Made by a program: the position numbers and the translations under genes
Source of the DNA: an uncultured Winogradskyella sp.
GTDB lineage: Bacteria; Bacteroidota; Bacteroidia; Flavobacteriales; Flavobacteriaceae
Direction of reading: 5' to 3'
Assembly (NCBI RefSeq): GCF_947496485.1
Contig: NZ_CANMCZ010000002.1
Span: 372,001-436,000, forward strand
Length of the DNA stretch: 64,000 nt
Notes under the pieces: generated by a model
What the model saw: only the letters and a program-made list of their open reading frames with translations
The model's database searches: none
Told to the model about the DNA's origin: nothing
Part shown: piece after piece, positions 54,162-62,042 of the stretch
Numbering within the stretch: the first letter of the stretch is position 1
How the letters are laid out: each line of letters begins with the position of its first letter

Positions 54162-54650
54162 ATGTCTAAAGTCCGAGATGAGATTACTGAAGAAGACCTT
54201 TCCTATGTTCTAAAAAACCCTTGGAAATTTTCAATTTATGAGTGGAAACTTTACAACGTACATAATGAGAAAACGGCCTTAGATACGTTAATGAAACAGT
54301 TTGAAGTATCTCGAAAAGACGGATTTAGCAAAATATTTAGGACAGCAAATAATTTACCCTTACTTATTTTAATGGCTGTTAAAGTGAGTGATACAAAATT
54401 AGATTGTTTTTTAGTGGCAAGTAAGCATATGGAAGAGCAAAGGCAGGCACTAAAAGTAACTTTTGAAATGCGCAAGATTTTAGAAGAGCAATCTTATAAT
54501 TATAAAGGCTGTACGTTGGTGGTATATTCTCAATCTAAAGAGACTGATAAGCAGATGTCTTGGCTACGTTTTATTGGCTTAAAGTATAAGCCTGAAGGTA
54601 ATGTAGGTAATTCTAAATATTTTGAATATGAATCAAGGGTAAAAGTCTGA
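54162..54650 (+). CDS. Hypothetical protein, possibly GNAT-fold and phage-like
   Basis: A 162-residue soluble protein. After a helical start, the segments NNLPLLILMAVKVSDTKLDCFLVAS, a long helix (EEQRQALKVTFEMRKILEEQS), the strand GCTLVVYS and WLRFIGLKYKPEG follow the order of a GNAT acetyltransferase core, and the last piece resembles the WLxxLGF end of small phage-encoded acyltransferases (DUF2833/T7 gp13-like). The typical acetyl-CoA loop (Q/RxxGxG/A) is not obvious, so activity is doubtful. No other phage gene is adjacent. It precedes the cyclase operon by 95 bases. Confidence 0.45.
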   Translation: MSKVRDEITEEDLSYVLKNPWKFSIYEWKLYNVHNEKTALDTLMKQFEVSRKDGFSKIFRTANNLPLLILMAVKVSDTKLDCFLVASKHMEEQRQALKVTFEMRKILEEQSYNYKGCTLVVYSQSKETDKQMSWLRFIGLKYKPEGNVGNSKYFEYESRVKV

Positions 54651-54745
54651 AAATCTTGTTTATGGAATTTTTTTAAAAAATTAATGAGATAAATGCATAC
54701 TGAATTAATTAATCAATATATAATTTTAACTTAAAACCAATAATT

Positions 54746-55186
54746 ATGGGAGGAGGAAAACCAGCCGACACAGTCATTACATTAACCGTTGATACAGAAG
54801 GGTTAATGGCAGATCCAAACAATGTAAATAACTACGTTGTTTTAACTGACAATCAAAGTGACCCTGCAGAAAATCCAGGTCATCCAGAGACTTATGTATC
54901 TACTGTAAATAAAGGAGCGACCTGCGAATGGCAAGGTGTCCCTAAGCAGGGTACAGATAAAATAGATATTACTGGTGTTTTTAAAAAGGCATCAGGCGGT
55001 AATGACATTTTGAAAACGCCAATCCCACCTGGCTTAGCGGATCCCCAGAAAGGTGGTCGTAAAGTACTTAAAGCCAAAGTTAATGGAAAATATCTCCCTG
55101 GAAATGAAGAATATACAGTTAATTTTACGATCAACGATGGTCCTGTCATATATCCTGTTGATCCAAGAATTAAAATGAATAATTAA
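54746..55186 (+). CDS. Small unknown protein, first gene of the cyclase operon
   Basis: A 146-residue protein without signal peptide that I cannot assign. It starts MGGGKPADTVITLTVDTEGL and has the polar, strand-rich look of a single beta-sandwich: VNNYVVLTDNQSD, KGATCEWQGVP, KIDITGVFKKA, and the ending EYTVNFTINDGPVIYPVDPRIKM. The TVNFTI...DPRIKM ending resembles a loosely related group of small cytosolic inclusion-body-like (PixA/AidA) proteins, which is only a suggestion. It lies 5 bases before the cyclase gene, so the two are probably made together and may interact. Confidence 0.65.
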   Translation: MGGGKPADTVITLTVDTEGLMADPNNVNNYVVLTDNQSDPAENPGHPETYVSTVNKGATCEWQGVPKQGTDKIDITGVFKKASGGNDILKTPIPPGLADPQKGGRKVLKAKVNGKYLPGNEEYTVNFTINDGPVIYPVDPRIKMNN

Positions 55187-55191
55187 AAAAT

Positions 55192-56994
55192 ATGAACCTG
55201 TTTTTTAAGAATTTAAAAACCTGTTATTTACTAATGGGTTTTTTTTGGTTTATTAATGAGTTTAGTTACTGTCAAGATCAAAAAGTGGCAGATAGTTTGT
55301 CAATAATTTATAAGGAAAATAATTTAAGCGGTATTGAGAAATTAGAATTGTTGCGCAATTTATCTTTCAATGAGTTGAATGATCCAGAATTGGCTTTAAA
55401 GTATGCCGAAGAATTGGTTGAACAGTCAAAATTAGAAGAAAATCATCTATATCTATATAGGGGTTATTATCAAAAAGGAAATCATTATTACAATGTTGGA
55501 GATCCAGAATTAGCTTTAAGTGCTTATTTTAAGAGTGCAGAAGCCGCAAAGAAGGCCGAATACATTTCAGGACAAGGAACTGCTTATTCAGCAATAGCAG
55601 ACGTTTATGTGATAAATGAAAACTTCGAGAATGCTGAAAAATATTATAACCAGGCTATAGAGTTCATTAAAACAACAAACGATTCCATTACTTTGGCATC
55701 AATATTGTTAAATGCTGGAGATGCTCATTTTAACAATGAAAAATATGATGATGCATTACAGAAATTTGAAAAATCAATTCAAATATGCCAAGAGATTAAT
55801 TTTTTAACGGGTACAGCTTATAATAAAGGTAATATTGGAATGGTCTATGCCGAACAAGGCAAAGATACATTGGCAGAATCAAATATAAATGAGGCCATTG
55901 AAATACTGGAAGGGCAAGAAAATTTTCACCCTATATCTATCTATCTTACCTATATTTCAGATATATATTTAAGGAAAGAGGACTTTACTACAGCGCTAGC
56001 CTATTTGCACAGAAGTTTGAATTTAGCTAAACAATATGGTCTTAAAGATCAAATAAGTGATGCTAATTTAAAACTTTCAGAATTCCATGAAAAAAAGGGT
56101 GATCTTGCCACAGCTCATCCATTTTATAAAGAGCATATCGTATACCGTGATTCTGTTGTAAACCTCCAATCAGTGCAGGAAGCAGCAGATACACGAACTG
56201 AATTTGAAGTTTCTAAAGAGAAAGCTATAGCATTGGAAAAGCAAAAAACTCAACGTATCATTCTTTGGTCAACCATAGGAGTACTATTCCTTATTGGAGT
56301 ATTAGCTTATAATTTATTTAAGAAGAATAAATTTGTTAGGAAAACCAATAAAATCATAGAGAACGAGAGAGATCGCTCAGATAAATTACTGCTCAATATT
56401 TTACCAGAAGAAACTGCTCAAGAACTTAAAGATAAGGGTAGAGTAGAAGCGAAGAAGTTTCCTTCGGTAACGGTTTTGTTTTCAGACTTTAAAGGGTTTA
56501 CCAGTTATGCAGAGAATCTATCTCCTGAAAAATTGGTTGAAACCATAGACTTTTATTTTTCTGAATTTGATTTAATTATGGAAAAATACGGACTCGAAAA
56601 AATAAAAACCATTGGTGATGCTTATATGGCTGTTGGTGGTTTGAGTTTTGATAATGTGGATCAAGCCAAAGAAATGGTCTTGGCTGCAAAAGAGATGAAT
56701 GACTTTGTGAATCAGGCAAAAATAGATGATGTCACCACAGCAGAATTTGATATTAGAATTGGCATCAATACAGGTCCTGTAGTAGCAGGAGTCGTTGGCA
56801 CTAAAAAATTCGCATACGATATTTGGGGAGATACGGTGAATATTGCATCTCGAATGGAAAGTAACTCGCAACCAGGCCGCATTAATATTTCAGAAGATAC
56901 TTATAAGGTCATTAAAAATGACTTTGAATGTGAATACAGAGGCGAACTGGCTGTGAAGAATAGAGGTGAATTAAAAATGTATTTTATATCTTAG
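55192..56994 (+). CDS. Membrane class III nucleotide cyclase with TPR sensor
   Basis: A 600-residue receptor-like cyclase. A signal-peptide-like helix (about 8-24) is followed by TPR repeats (about 40-320) that should lie in the periplasm, a transmembrane helix (about 360-378), a short coiled linker with NILPEETAQELK, and a class III cyclase domain (about 420-600). Catalytic residues are complete: metal-binding Asp432 and Asp476, transition-state Asn550 and Arg554, and the purine-selecting pair Lys472 and Asp543, as in adenylate cyclases. It therefore should make cAMP, unlike the pyrimidine cyclases of Pycsar. It sits in one operon with an unknown gene and a PycTM-like effector. Confidence 0.88.
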   Translation: MNLFFKNLKTCYLLMGFFWFINEFSYCQDQKVADSLSIIYKENNLSGIEKLELLRNLSFNELNDPELALKYAEELVEQSKLEENHLYLYRGYYQKGNHYYNVGDPELALSAYFKSAEAAKKAEYISGQGTAYSAIADVYVINENFENAEKYYNQAIEFIKTTNDSITLASILLNAGDAHFNNEKYDDALQKFEKSIQICQEINFLTGTAYNKGNIGMVYAEQGKDTLAESNINEAIEILEGQENFHPISIYLTYISDIYLRKEDFTTALAYLHRSLNLAKQYGLKDQISDANLKLSEFHEKKGDLATAHPFYKEHIVYRDSVVNLQSVQEAADTRTEFEVSKEKAIALEKQKTQRIILWSTIGVLFLIGVLAYNLFKKNKFVRKTNKIIENERDRSDKLLLNILPEETAQELKDKGRVEAKKFPSVTVLFSDFKGFTSYAENLSPEKLVETIDFYFSEFDLIMEKYGLEKIKTIGDAYMAVGGLSFDNVDQAKEMVLAAKEMNDFVNQAKIDDVTTAEFDIRIGINTGPVVAGVVGTKKFAYDIWGDTVNIASRMESNSQPGRINISEDTYKVIKNDFECEYRGELAVKNRGELKMYFIS

Positions 56995-57015
56995 ACTTCT
57001 TGATTGTAATACTAT

Positions 57016-57522
57016 ATGGCACAAGATCCAAATAATTACTGGGAACAGTTAGAACGACTAGAAAAACTCATAAGAGCTTCAGAATTAAAAGCTGGTGTTA
57101 TCTTTTCGTTTCATAGTTTAATTTTAGGACTTTTTGTAGATCGTATAGAACGTTTTAAAGATGTATTTATGGAAAATACGGTATTACTAGTCTTATTAAT
57201 CTGCTGGTTTATTTTCGTAGCTATTTCTATATTTTACTGTTTTAGATGTTTTAGACCATTTATGGAAATGAGTTACGATAAAAATGTGTTTTTCTTTAGA
57301 GATGCGGTCACCAAATTTGGAAGTACAGAAAACTACACCAAAGAGCTTATAAAAACCTGTAATTCTGATGAAGAACTATATCAATTACTTGCTGAGCAAA
57401 TACATGCTGAAAGTAAAATTATAAACGAGAAATTTAGAAACGTACAGAAATCGATTCTGTTTTTTGCAATTAGCTTTCTATTTGTAATTGTAACATCAGT
57501 GTATTGGATTTTGTTTACTTAA
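57016..57522 (+). CDS. Pycsar-effector-like (PycTM/DUF5706) membrane protein
   Basis: A 168-residue protein with the pattern of the Pycsar effector PycTM: an N-terminal helix (YWEQLERLEKLIRASELKAGVIFSF, matching the family's xDxKAG core) running into a hydrophobic helix (about 27-42), a second helix (about 55-76), an FRPF turn with VFFFRDAV, a long cytosolic helix (ELYQLLAEQIHAESKIINEKFRNVQKSI) and a final membrane helix (148-167). PycTM effectors bind cyclic nucleotides and damage the membrane of infected cells. The adjacent cyclase, 21 bases upstream, supplies a matching signal. Assignment is by pattern recognition and needs a profile search. Confidence 0.72.
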   Translation: MAQDPNNYWEQLERLEKLIRASELKAGVIFSFHSLILGLFVDRIERFKDVFMENTVLLVLLICWFIFVAISIFYCFRCFRPFMEMSYDKNVFFFRDAVTKFGSTENYTKELIKTCNSDEELYQLLAEQIHAESKIINEKFRNVQKSILFFAISFLFVIVTSVYWILFT

Positions 57523-57586
57523 ATTTAATATACATTGAGCATAACTTTTTGTAATTTTAAGACAATACACTATAAATCATAAAATT

Positions 57587-58648
57587 ATGAAAACTAAAAA
57601 TGTAAAAGCATATGGAACTGTGGCTGCAGATGCAGATTTAAAGCCATTACAAATCGATAGAAGGGAAGTATTAGCTAAGGATATAGAAATTGATATTATG
57701 TACTGTGGAGTTTGTCATTCCGATTTACACTTTGCACGTAATGATTGGGAAATGACGGAATATCCTGTGGTGCCTGGTCATGAAATTGTTGGTAAAGTAA
57801 CTAACATAGGCTCTGGTGTTTCAAAATATAAAGTAGGCGACATCGTGGCTGTAGGCTGCCTTGTAGATTCTTGTAGAACTTGTAATAATTGTAAAGCAGA
57901 TTTAGAACAATACTGCTCAAATGGTTGGGTTGGTACCTATGGTGGTTATGATAAGCATTTAGACGCCAATACACATGGTGGTTATTCTGATATGATTGTA
58001 GTAGATGAGGATTTTGTGCTGAGCGTACCAGAAAACTTAGACTTTGCAGGTATTGCGCCAGTGCTTTGTGCAGGTATTACGACATGGTCGCCATTACGTC
58101 ATTGGAATGTAGATAAAGACTCTAAAGTAGCTGTCGTTGGTTTAGGTGGATTGGGTCATATGGCTATAAAATTAGCACATGCTTTAGGTGCTCATGTCAC
58201 TTTATTTTCAAGATCTACCAATAAGATTGTTGATGCTAAAGCCTTAGGTGCTGATGATGTAATTATCTCTACAGACGAAAGCCAAATGGAAAAAGCCATG
58301 GGTAAATTTGATCTTATTTTAGATACAGTGCCTTACGAGCACGATTTTAATCCATATATCTCTACACTTAATACAAACGGAACTCTTGTGATTCTAGGTT
58401 ATTTAGGACCTTTAGATCCACCTGTAGTTACGGTGCCCATGATTATGGGTCGTAAAAGTATGGCAGGTTCATTAATTGGTGGTATCGCCGAAACACAAGA
58501 GTTATTAGATTTTTGTGGAAAGCATAATATCACTTCAGATATAGAAGTCATTAACATGCATGAGATTAATGAAGCCTATGAACGTATGCTGAAAAGTGAT
58601 GTCAAATACCGATTTGTAATTGATATGAAATCTTTGAAAGAATCTTGA
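57587..58648 (+). CDS. Zinc-dependent NAD(P) alcohol dehydrogenase (YahK/CAD type)
   Basis: A 353-residue medium-chain dehydrogenase of the cinnamyl-alcohol-dehydrogenase group. Catalytic zinc ligands lie in CGVCHSDLH and PGHEIVG; the structural zinc uses DSCRTCNNCKADLEQYC. The cofactor fold is VGLGGLGHMAIKLA with FSRSTNK, a sequence favouring NADPH. It should reduce aldehydes to alcohols with broad specificity. The start is 64 bases after the effector gene and it probably has its own promoter. Confidence 0.94.
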   Translation: MKTKNVKAYGTVAADADLKPLQIDRREVLAKDIEIDIMYCGVCHSDLHFARNDWEMTEYPVVPGHEIVGKVTNIGSGVSKYKVGDIVAVGCLVDSCRTCNNCKADLEQYCSNGWVGTYGGYDKHLDANTHGGYSDMIVVDEDFVLSVPENLDFAGIAPVLCAGITTWSPLRHWNVDKDSKVAVVGLGGLGHMAIKLAHALGAHVTLFSRSTNKIVDAKALGADDVIISTDESQMEKAMGKFDLILDTVPYEHDFNPYISTLNTNGTLVILGYLGPLDPPVVTVPMIMGRKSMAGSLIGGIAETQELLDFCGKHNITSDIEVINMHEINEAYERMLKSDVKYRFVIDMKSLKES

Positions 58649-58768
58649 ATACTATAATCTTTAGTTAATTTACAATTCAGACTATTCATTCTACACTTCA
58701 GGAATATAAGTAGTGTGTCTTCAACTGGTTTTATGAAATTAGCCTATCATTAATCAAATCACTAACTC

Positions 58769-60412
58769 ATGAAACTATCATTATACATTATTTGTTTTTT
58801 ATTTATTGGCTCAGCTTTTTCTCAAAATCAATTGAGCACAGAAGACTGGCAAGAAGATTTACGCTATTTACAAGCTGAAGTTCATAAGAATTATTCACAT
58901 TTATTTAAAAAAGTAACAGCGAAAGACTTTGATGTTGAGGTAGAGGAATTATTTGCAGATATTCCAAATATGGAACCGCATGAAATCAATGTCGCATTTT
59001 CGAGAATTGTATCCCTTTTTAAGTATGGACATACGCAAATAACCTTTCACACAGTAGCTGAACGTGGTATATTACCTGTAAACCTTTATCATTTTAACGA
59101 TGGAATTTTTATAGAAGGAGTAATGAAATTACATAGAGAAACTTTAGGTGCGAAAGTTCTAAAAGTTGAAGGAGTGGAAGTAGAGGAGGCCTTAAAAAGA
59201 ATAAGACCAGTAGTGCCTGCTGAAAATGACCAGTATTTTAAGGCTTATGGTTTACGTTTTTTGACTGTACCCGATGTGCTTCATGCGCAAGGCATACTAA
59301 AGGAATGGTCTAAAACAGTAACCTTAACTTTAGAAAAGGATAATGTAGTTTTTGATTACGAATTTCCAACCATACAACTAGAAGAATTATCTAAAGGTTC
59401 TACGCTTACTATACCAAATGAGAATTGGCTGAGTGCAAGAGATCAAAGTAAAACGCCTTTATACCTCAAGGATTTAAATAATAAGTACTATTACTTTGAG
59501 TATTTAAAAGATTCTAAAATACTTTATGTGAGGCAAAGCTCTGTGTTTGATGATCCCAAGGAATCACTAAAAGATTTTTACAAGCGTCTTTTTACATTCA
59601 TAGATTCTAATACTATTGATAAGTTAGTATATGATGTGAGAGGTAATGGTGGTGGTAATAATTATAACAACCTACAATTTATTAAAGGGCTAATGGCAAG
59701 ACCAAAAATTAATACCAAGGGAAAATTCTTTTATATTATTGGAAGAGAGACTTTTTCTGCGGCACAAAACCTAACAAACGAGATTAGTAGGTACACAGAA
59801 GCCATATTAGTTGGTGAACCAACAGCAGAGAATATTAATTTTTATGGAGATGCTAGACGTGTAGTATTGCCAAAGAGTGGTATAAATGCTTATTTATCTT
59901 ATGCATGGTGGCAAGATGAGCCACAATGGGAAAACCAAGATGCTACTTTACCGCATGTTGCTGTAGATATGAGTTTTAATGAGTATAAGAACAATGCAGA
60001 TCCTGTATTAGAGGCTGCTTTAAATTATAAAGATGATGGTTTTATTTTAAAACCTATGCAACATCTTACGGAGTTATTTATGTCTGGAAATTTTACTCAG
60101 TTAAAAACAGACGCTATAGAAATAGCGAATAATCCTAAATACCGTTATTATGATTTTGAGAATGAATTTGGAAAAGCTGGTGGGCGATTGTTTCTGAATG
60201 GGAATGTACAAGGTGCAATTTTTATATACCAGTTATTAACTGAAGTTTATCCAGATTCAGCAGGACACTTTTACAATCTTGGCAGTGCATTGGAAAAAGC
60301 AGAACAAGCAGACAAAGCAATTGAAGTTTATGAGATGCTTGTTAAGAATCATCCTAAGCATATGTTGTCTAGAGCTGCTAAAAAGAGGATAGAAGCACTA
60401 AAAAAAGAATAA
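58769..60412 (+). CDS. S41-family peptidase with C-terminal TPR
   Basis: A 547-residue exported protein with a signal peptide (about 1-18, SAFSQ). A tail-specific-protease-like domain covers about 20-420: the start WQEDLRYLQAEVHKNYSHLFKK, the DVRGNGGGNNYNN loop, and the nucleophile segment GRETFSAAQNLTNEISR, which matches the S41 Ser motif. The Lys of the S41 dyad is not readily placed, so activity is uncertain. The last 110 residues hold TPR-like helices (GHFYNLGSALEKAEQADKAIEVYEML). It is read alone. Confidence 0.85.
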   Translation: MKLSLYIICFLFIGSAFSQNQLSTEDWQEDLRYLQAEVHKNYSHLFKKVTAKDFDVEVEELFADIPNMEPHEINVAFSRIVSLFKYGHTQITFHTVAERGILPVNLYHFNDGIFIEGVMKLHRETLGAKVLKVEGVEVEEALKRIRPVVPAENDQYFKAYGLRFLTVPDVLHAQGILKEWSKTVTLTLEKDNVVFDYEFPTIQLEELSKGSTLTIPNENWLSARDQSKTPLYLKDLNNKYYYFEYLKDSKILYVRQSSVFDDPKESLKDFYKRLFTFIDSNTIDKLVYDVRGNGGGNNYNNLQFIKGLMARPKINTKGKFFYIIGRETFSAAQNLTNEISRYTEAILVGEPTAENINFYGDARRVVLPKSGINAYLSYAWWQDEPQWENQDATLPHVAVDMSFNEYKNNADPVLEAALNYKDDGFILKPMQHLTELFMSGNFTQLKTDAIEIANNPKYRYYDFENEFGKAGGRLFLNGNVQGAIFIYQLLTEVYPDSAGHFYNLGSALEKAEQADKAIEVYEMLVKNHPKHMLSRAAKKRIEALKKE

Positions 60413-60521
60413 AATAATCGTGCTTATAACTTTTATGCTTAGTTATATGGTTTACTGAGGATTTACTTTTACATGTTCTAAATTAATTTGTAAATTCACA
60501 ACTTAACCCACTAATAAATTA

Positions 60522-61247
60522 ATGAATCTTTTTAGTAAGTTCCGCAGGAATCTTTTTAAAGGCAATGCAGTAGCAAAATATATAACCTATGCTATAGGTG
60601 AGATTGTACTTGTTGTTATTGGAATCTTAATTGCTGTAGCAATAAATAATGCTAATGAAATCAAAAGAGAAAACGAACTATTAAATCGGTATTTAAAAGA
60701 TTACAGAAGTGATCTGAAATTAGATAGTGCAATTATTGCGACTAATTTAAAAGTATTAGATGCTAAAAAACCGATATATGATTTGGTGCTTTCTGATAGT
60801 TTAAATAAAGATGTTTTAATGAGAAATGGAGGTGTATTTGGCCTTATTTTTAGTTATAATCCATTCAAATTGCAAACTAAAGGTTATAACCAGTTACAAT
60901 CTCATGTAAGCGACAATACTGTAGATATGGATAGTTTAGTTGTTTCTATTGTTGTAAATCATGCTGCATATAAAGAGCTTTTAGATACAACTGTTGATCG
61001 TATTGGGAAAGATATTGATGATAACTTAACGTATTTAAAGAATAACAAATTATGGCTATCTGATTTTTTATCAAATAGTATAACACCAGAAACTATAGAT
61101 TATTTTTTGAGTAAGGATTATAAGAATCGAGTTGCAATGCACAAAACTTATGTGTTTGGTAATTTATATGCATTTATGAAAGCATATCAAAATTATATTA
61201 CAGAAATTAATAAAGAATTAGACGATCGCTTAAAAGAGAGTAGTTAG
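60522..61247 (+). CDS. DUF6090 membrane protein
   Basis: A 241-residue protein of DUF6090, a Bacteroidota family. The first 55 residues give the family signature KYITYAIGEIVLVVIGILIAVAINN, a single transmembrane helix preceded by a basic FRRNLFKGN segment. The rest is helical and should be periplasmic. Paralogues are numerous in Flavobacteriaceae; function is unknown. The gene is the last conserved one before the gene-free stretch. Confidence 0.9.
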   Translation: MNLFSKFRRNLFKGNAVAKYITYAIGEIVLVVIGILIAVAINNANEIKRENELLNRYLKDYRSDLKLDSAIIATNLKVLDAKKPIYDLVLSDSLNKDVLMRNGGVFGLIFSYNPFKLQTKGYNQLQSHVSDNTVDMDSLVVSIVVNHAAYKELLDTTVDRIGKDIDDNLTYLKNNKLWLSDFLSNSITPETIDYFLSKDYKNRVAMHKTYVFGNLYAFMKAYQNYITEINKELDDRLKESS

Positions 61248-61258
61248 TTGATACTCCA

Positions 61259-61360
<102 letters not shown>

Positions 61361-61740
61361 TCCCAGAAGCTTTAGTACTATTGGTTTTAATGTGCAGAAC
61401 TTGGGCATTAAACTAGAAACGGTTTGCTTCGCAGAGTTAAAAAAGCATTAGTCCTATAATTTGCCGTTATGTCAAATGTCCGCTGTCAAACGCTCGATTG
61501 CTTTATAAAATCAAATTGCTCTGGCAATTTATTTTGTACACAATTATCCAACGCTTGCCAGCCGCACAATAAAAGCTAGCTTTTTACTTCTTTTAAAAAT
61601 CGCGTAAACGACAAAATGTACGTGATAAAAAATTTTAGACGATTCTCGTGGATTGCCACAAGAGCATAAATTTTAAAAAAATAAAATTCTATGCACTTGT
61701 TATATGTAGAATTCCAAATAGTCTTTTTTAGTTTCTATAT

Positions 61741-61783
61741 CTTTTGTCTTGAAACAAAAGAAACAAAAATTCAAGGCTGCATA
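61741..61783. repeat. Dispersed flavobacterial intergenic repeat
   Basis: CTTTTGT and ACAAAAG pair around a 6-base loop (61741-61760) and are followed by AAACAAAAATTCAAGGCTGC. I recall this CTTGAAACAAAAGAAACAAAAATTCAAGG-type sequence from many Bacteroidota intergenic regions. It is of unknown function and is often mistaken for short reading frames. Confidence 0.45.
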
Positions 61784-61970
61784 TAATTTTGGAAACAATT
61801 AACGGCTCATTCACTATATTTCAGGAAACTTCTGAACAGATTAAGATTGCTTAGAAGTCCCATTAATAGTTATACTTCTTTACTTTATGTATTACTAACT
61901 CCCTAAAATATATACGCTCTTTCGCCTATTGTTTTAACCAAAATTTTATGAGGCCGAGCTAAATATTGAA

Positions 61971-61988
61971 ATTCTATTTTACATAATA
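61971..61988 (+). repeat. 18-base direct repeat, right copy
   Basis: Identical to 61263-61280. It lies 54 bases before the stop of the unknown minus-strand gene. The two copies bracket the gene-free stretch of about 690 bases. Confidence 0.75.
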
Positions 61989-62042
61989 AATGAGAATTTA
62001 TTAAAACTAATAAACTACATATTATAAGGCTATTAACTTGTC

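Noticed and set aside
55192..57522. Calling the operon a canonical Pycsar system
   Set aside because: The cyclase is membrane-bound and keeps the adenine-type Lys/Asp pair; canonical Pycsar cyclases are soluble and pyrimidine-specific.
61441..61720. Integron attC-like sites in the gene-free region
   Set aside because: GTTATGT and GTTATAT resemble only part of the core site, no paired inverse core is found, and there is no integrase.
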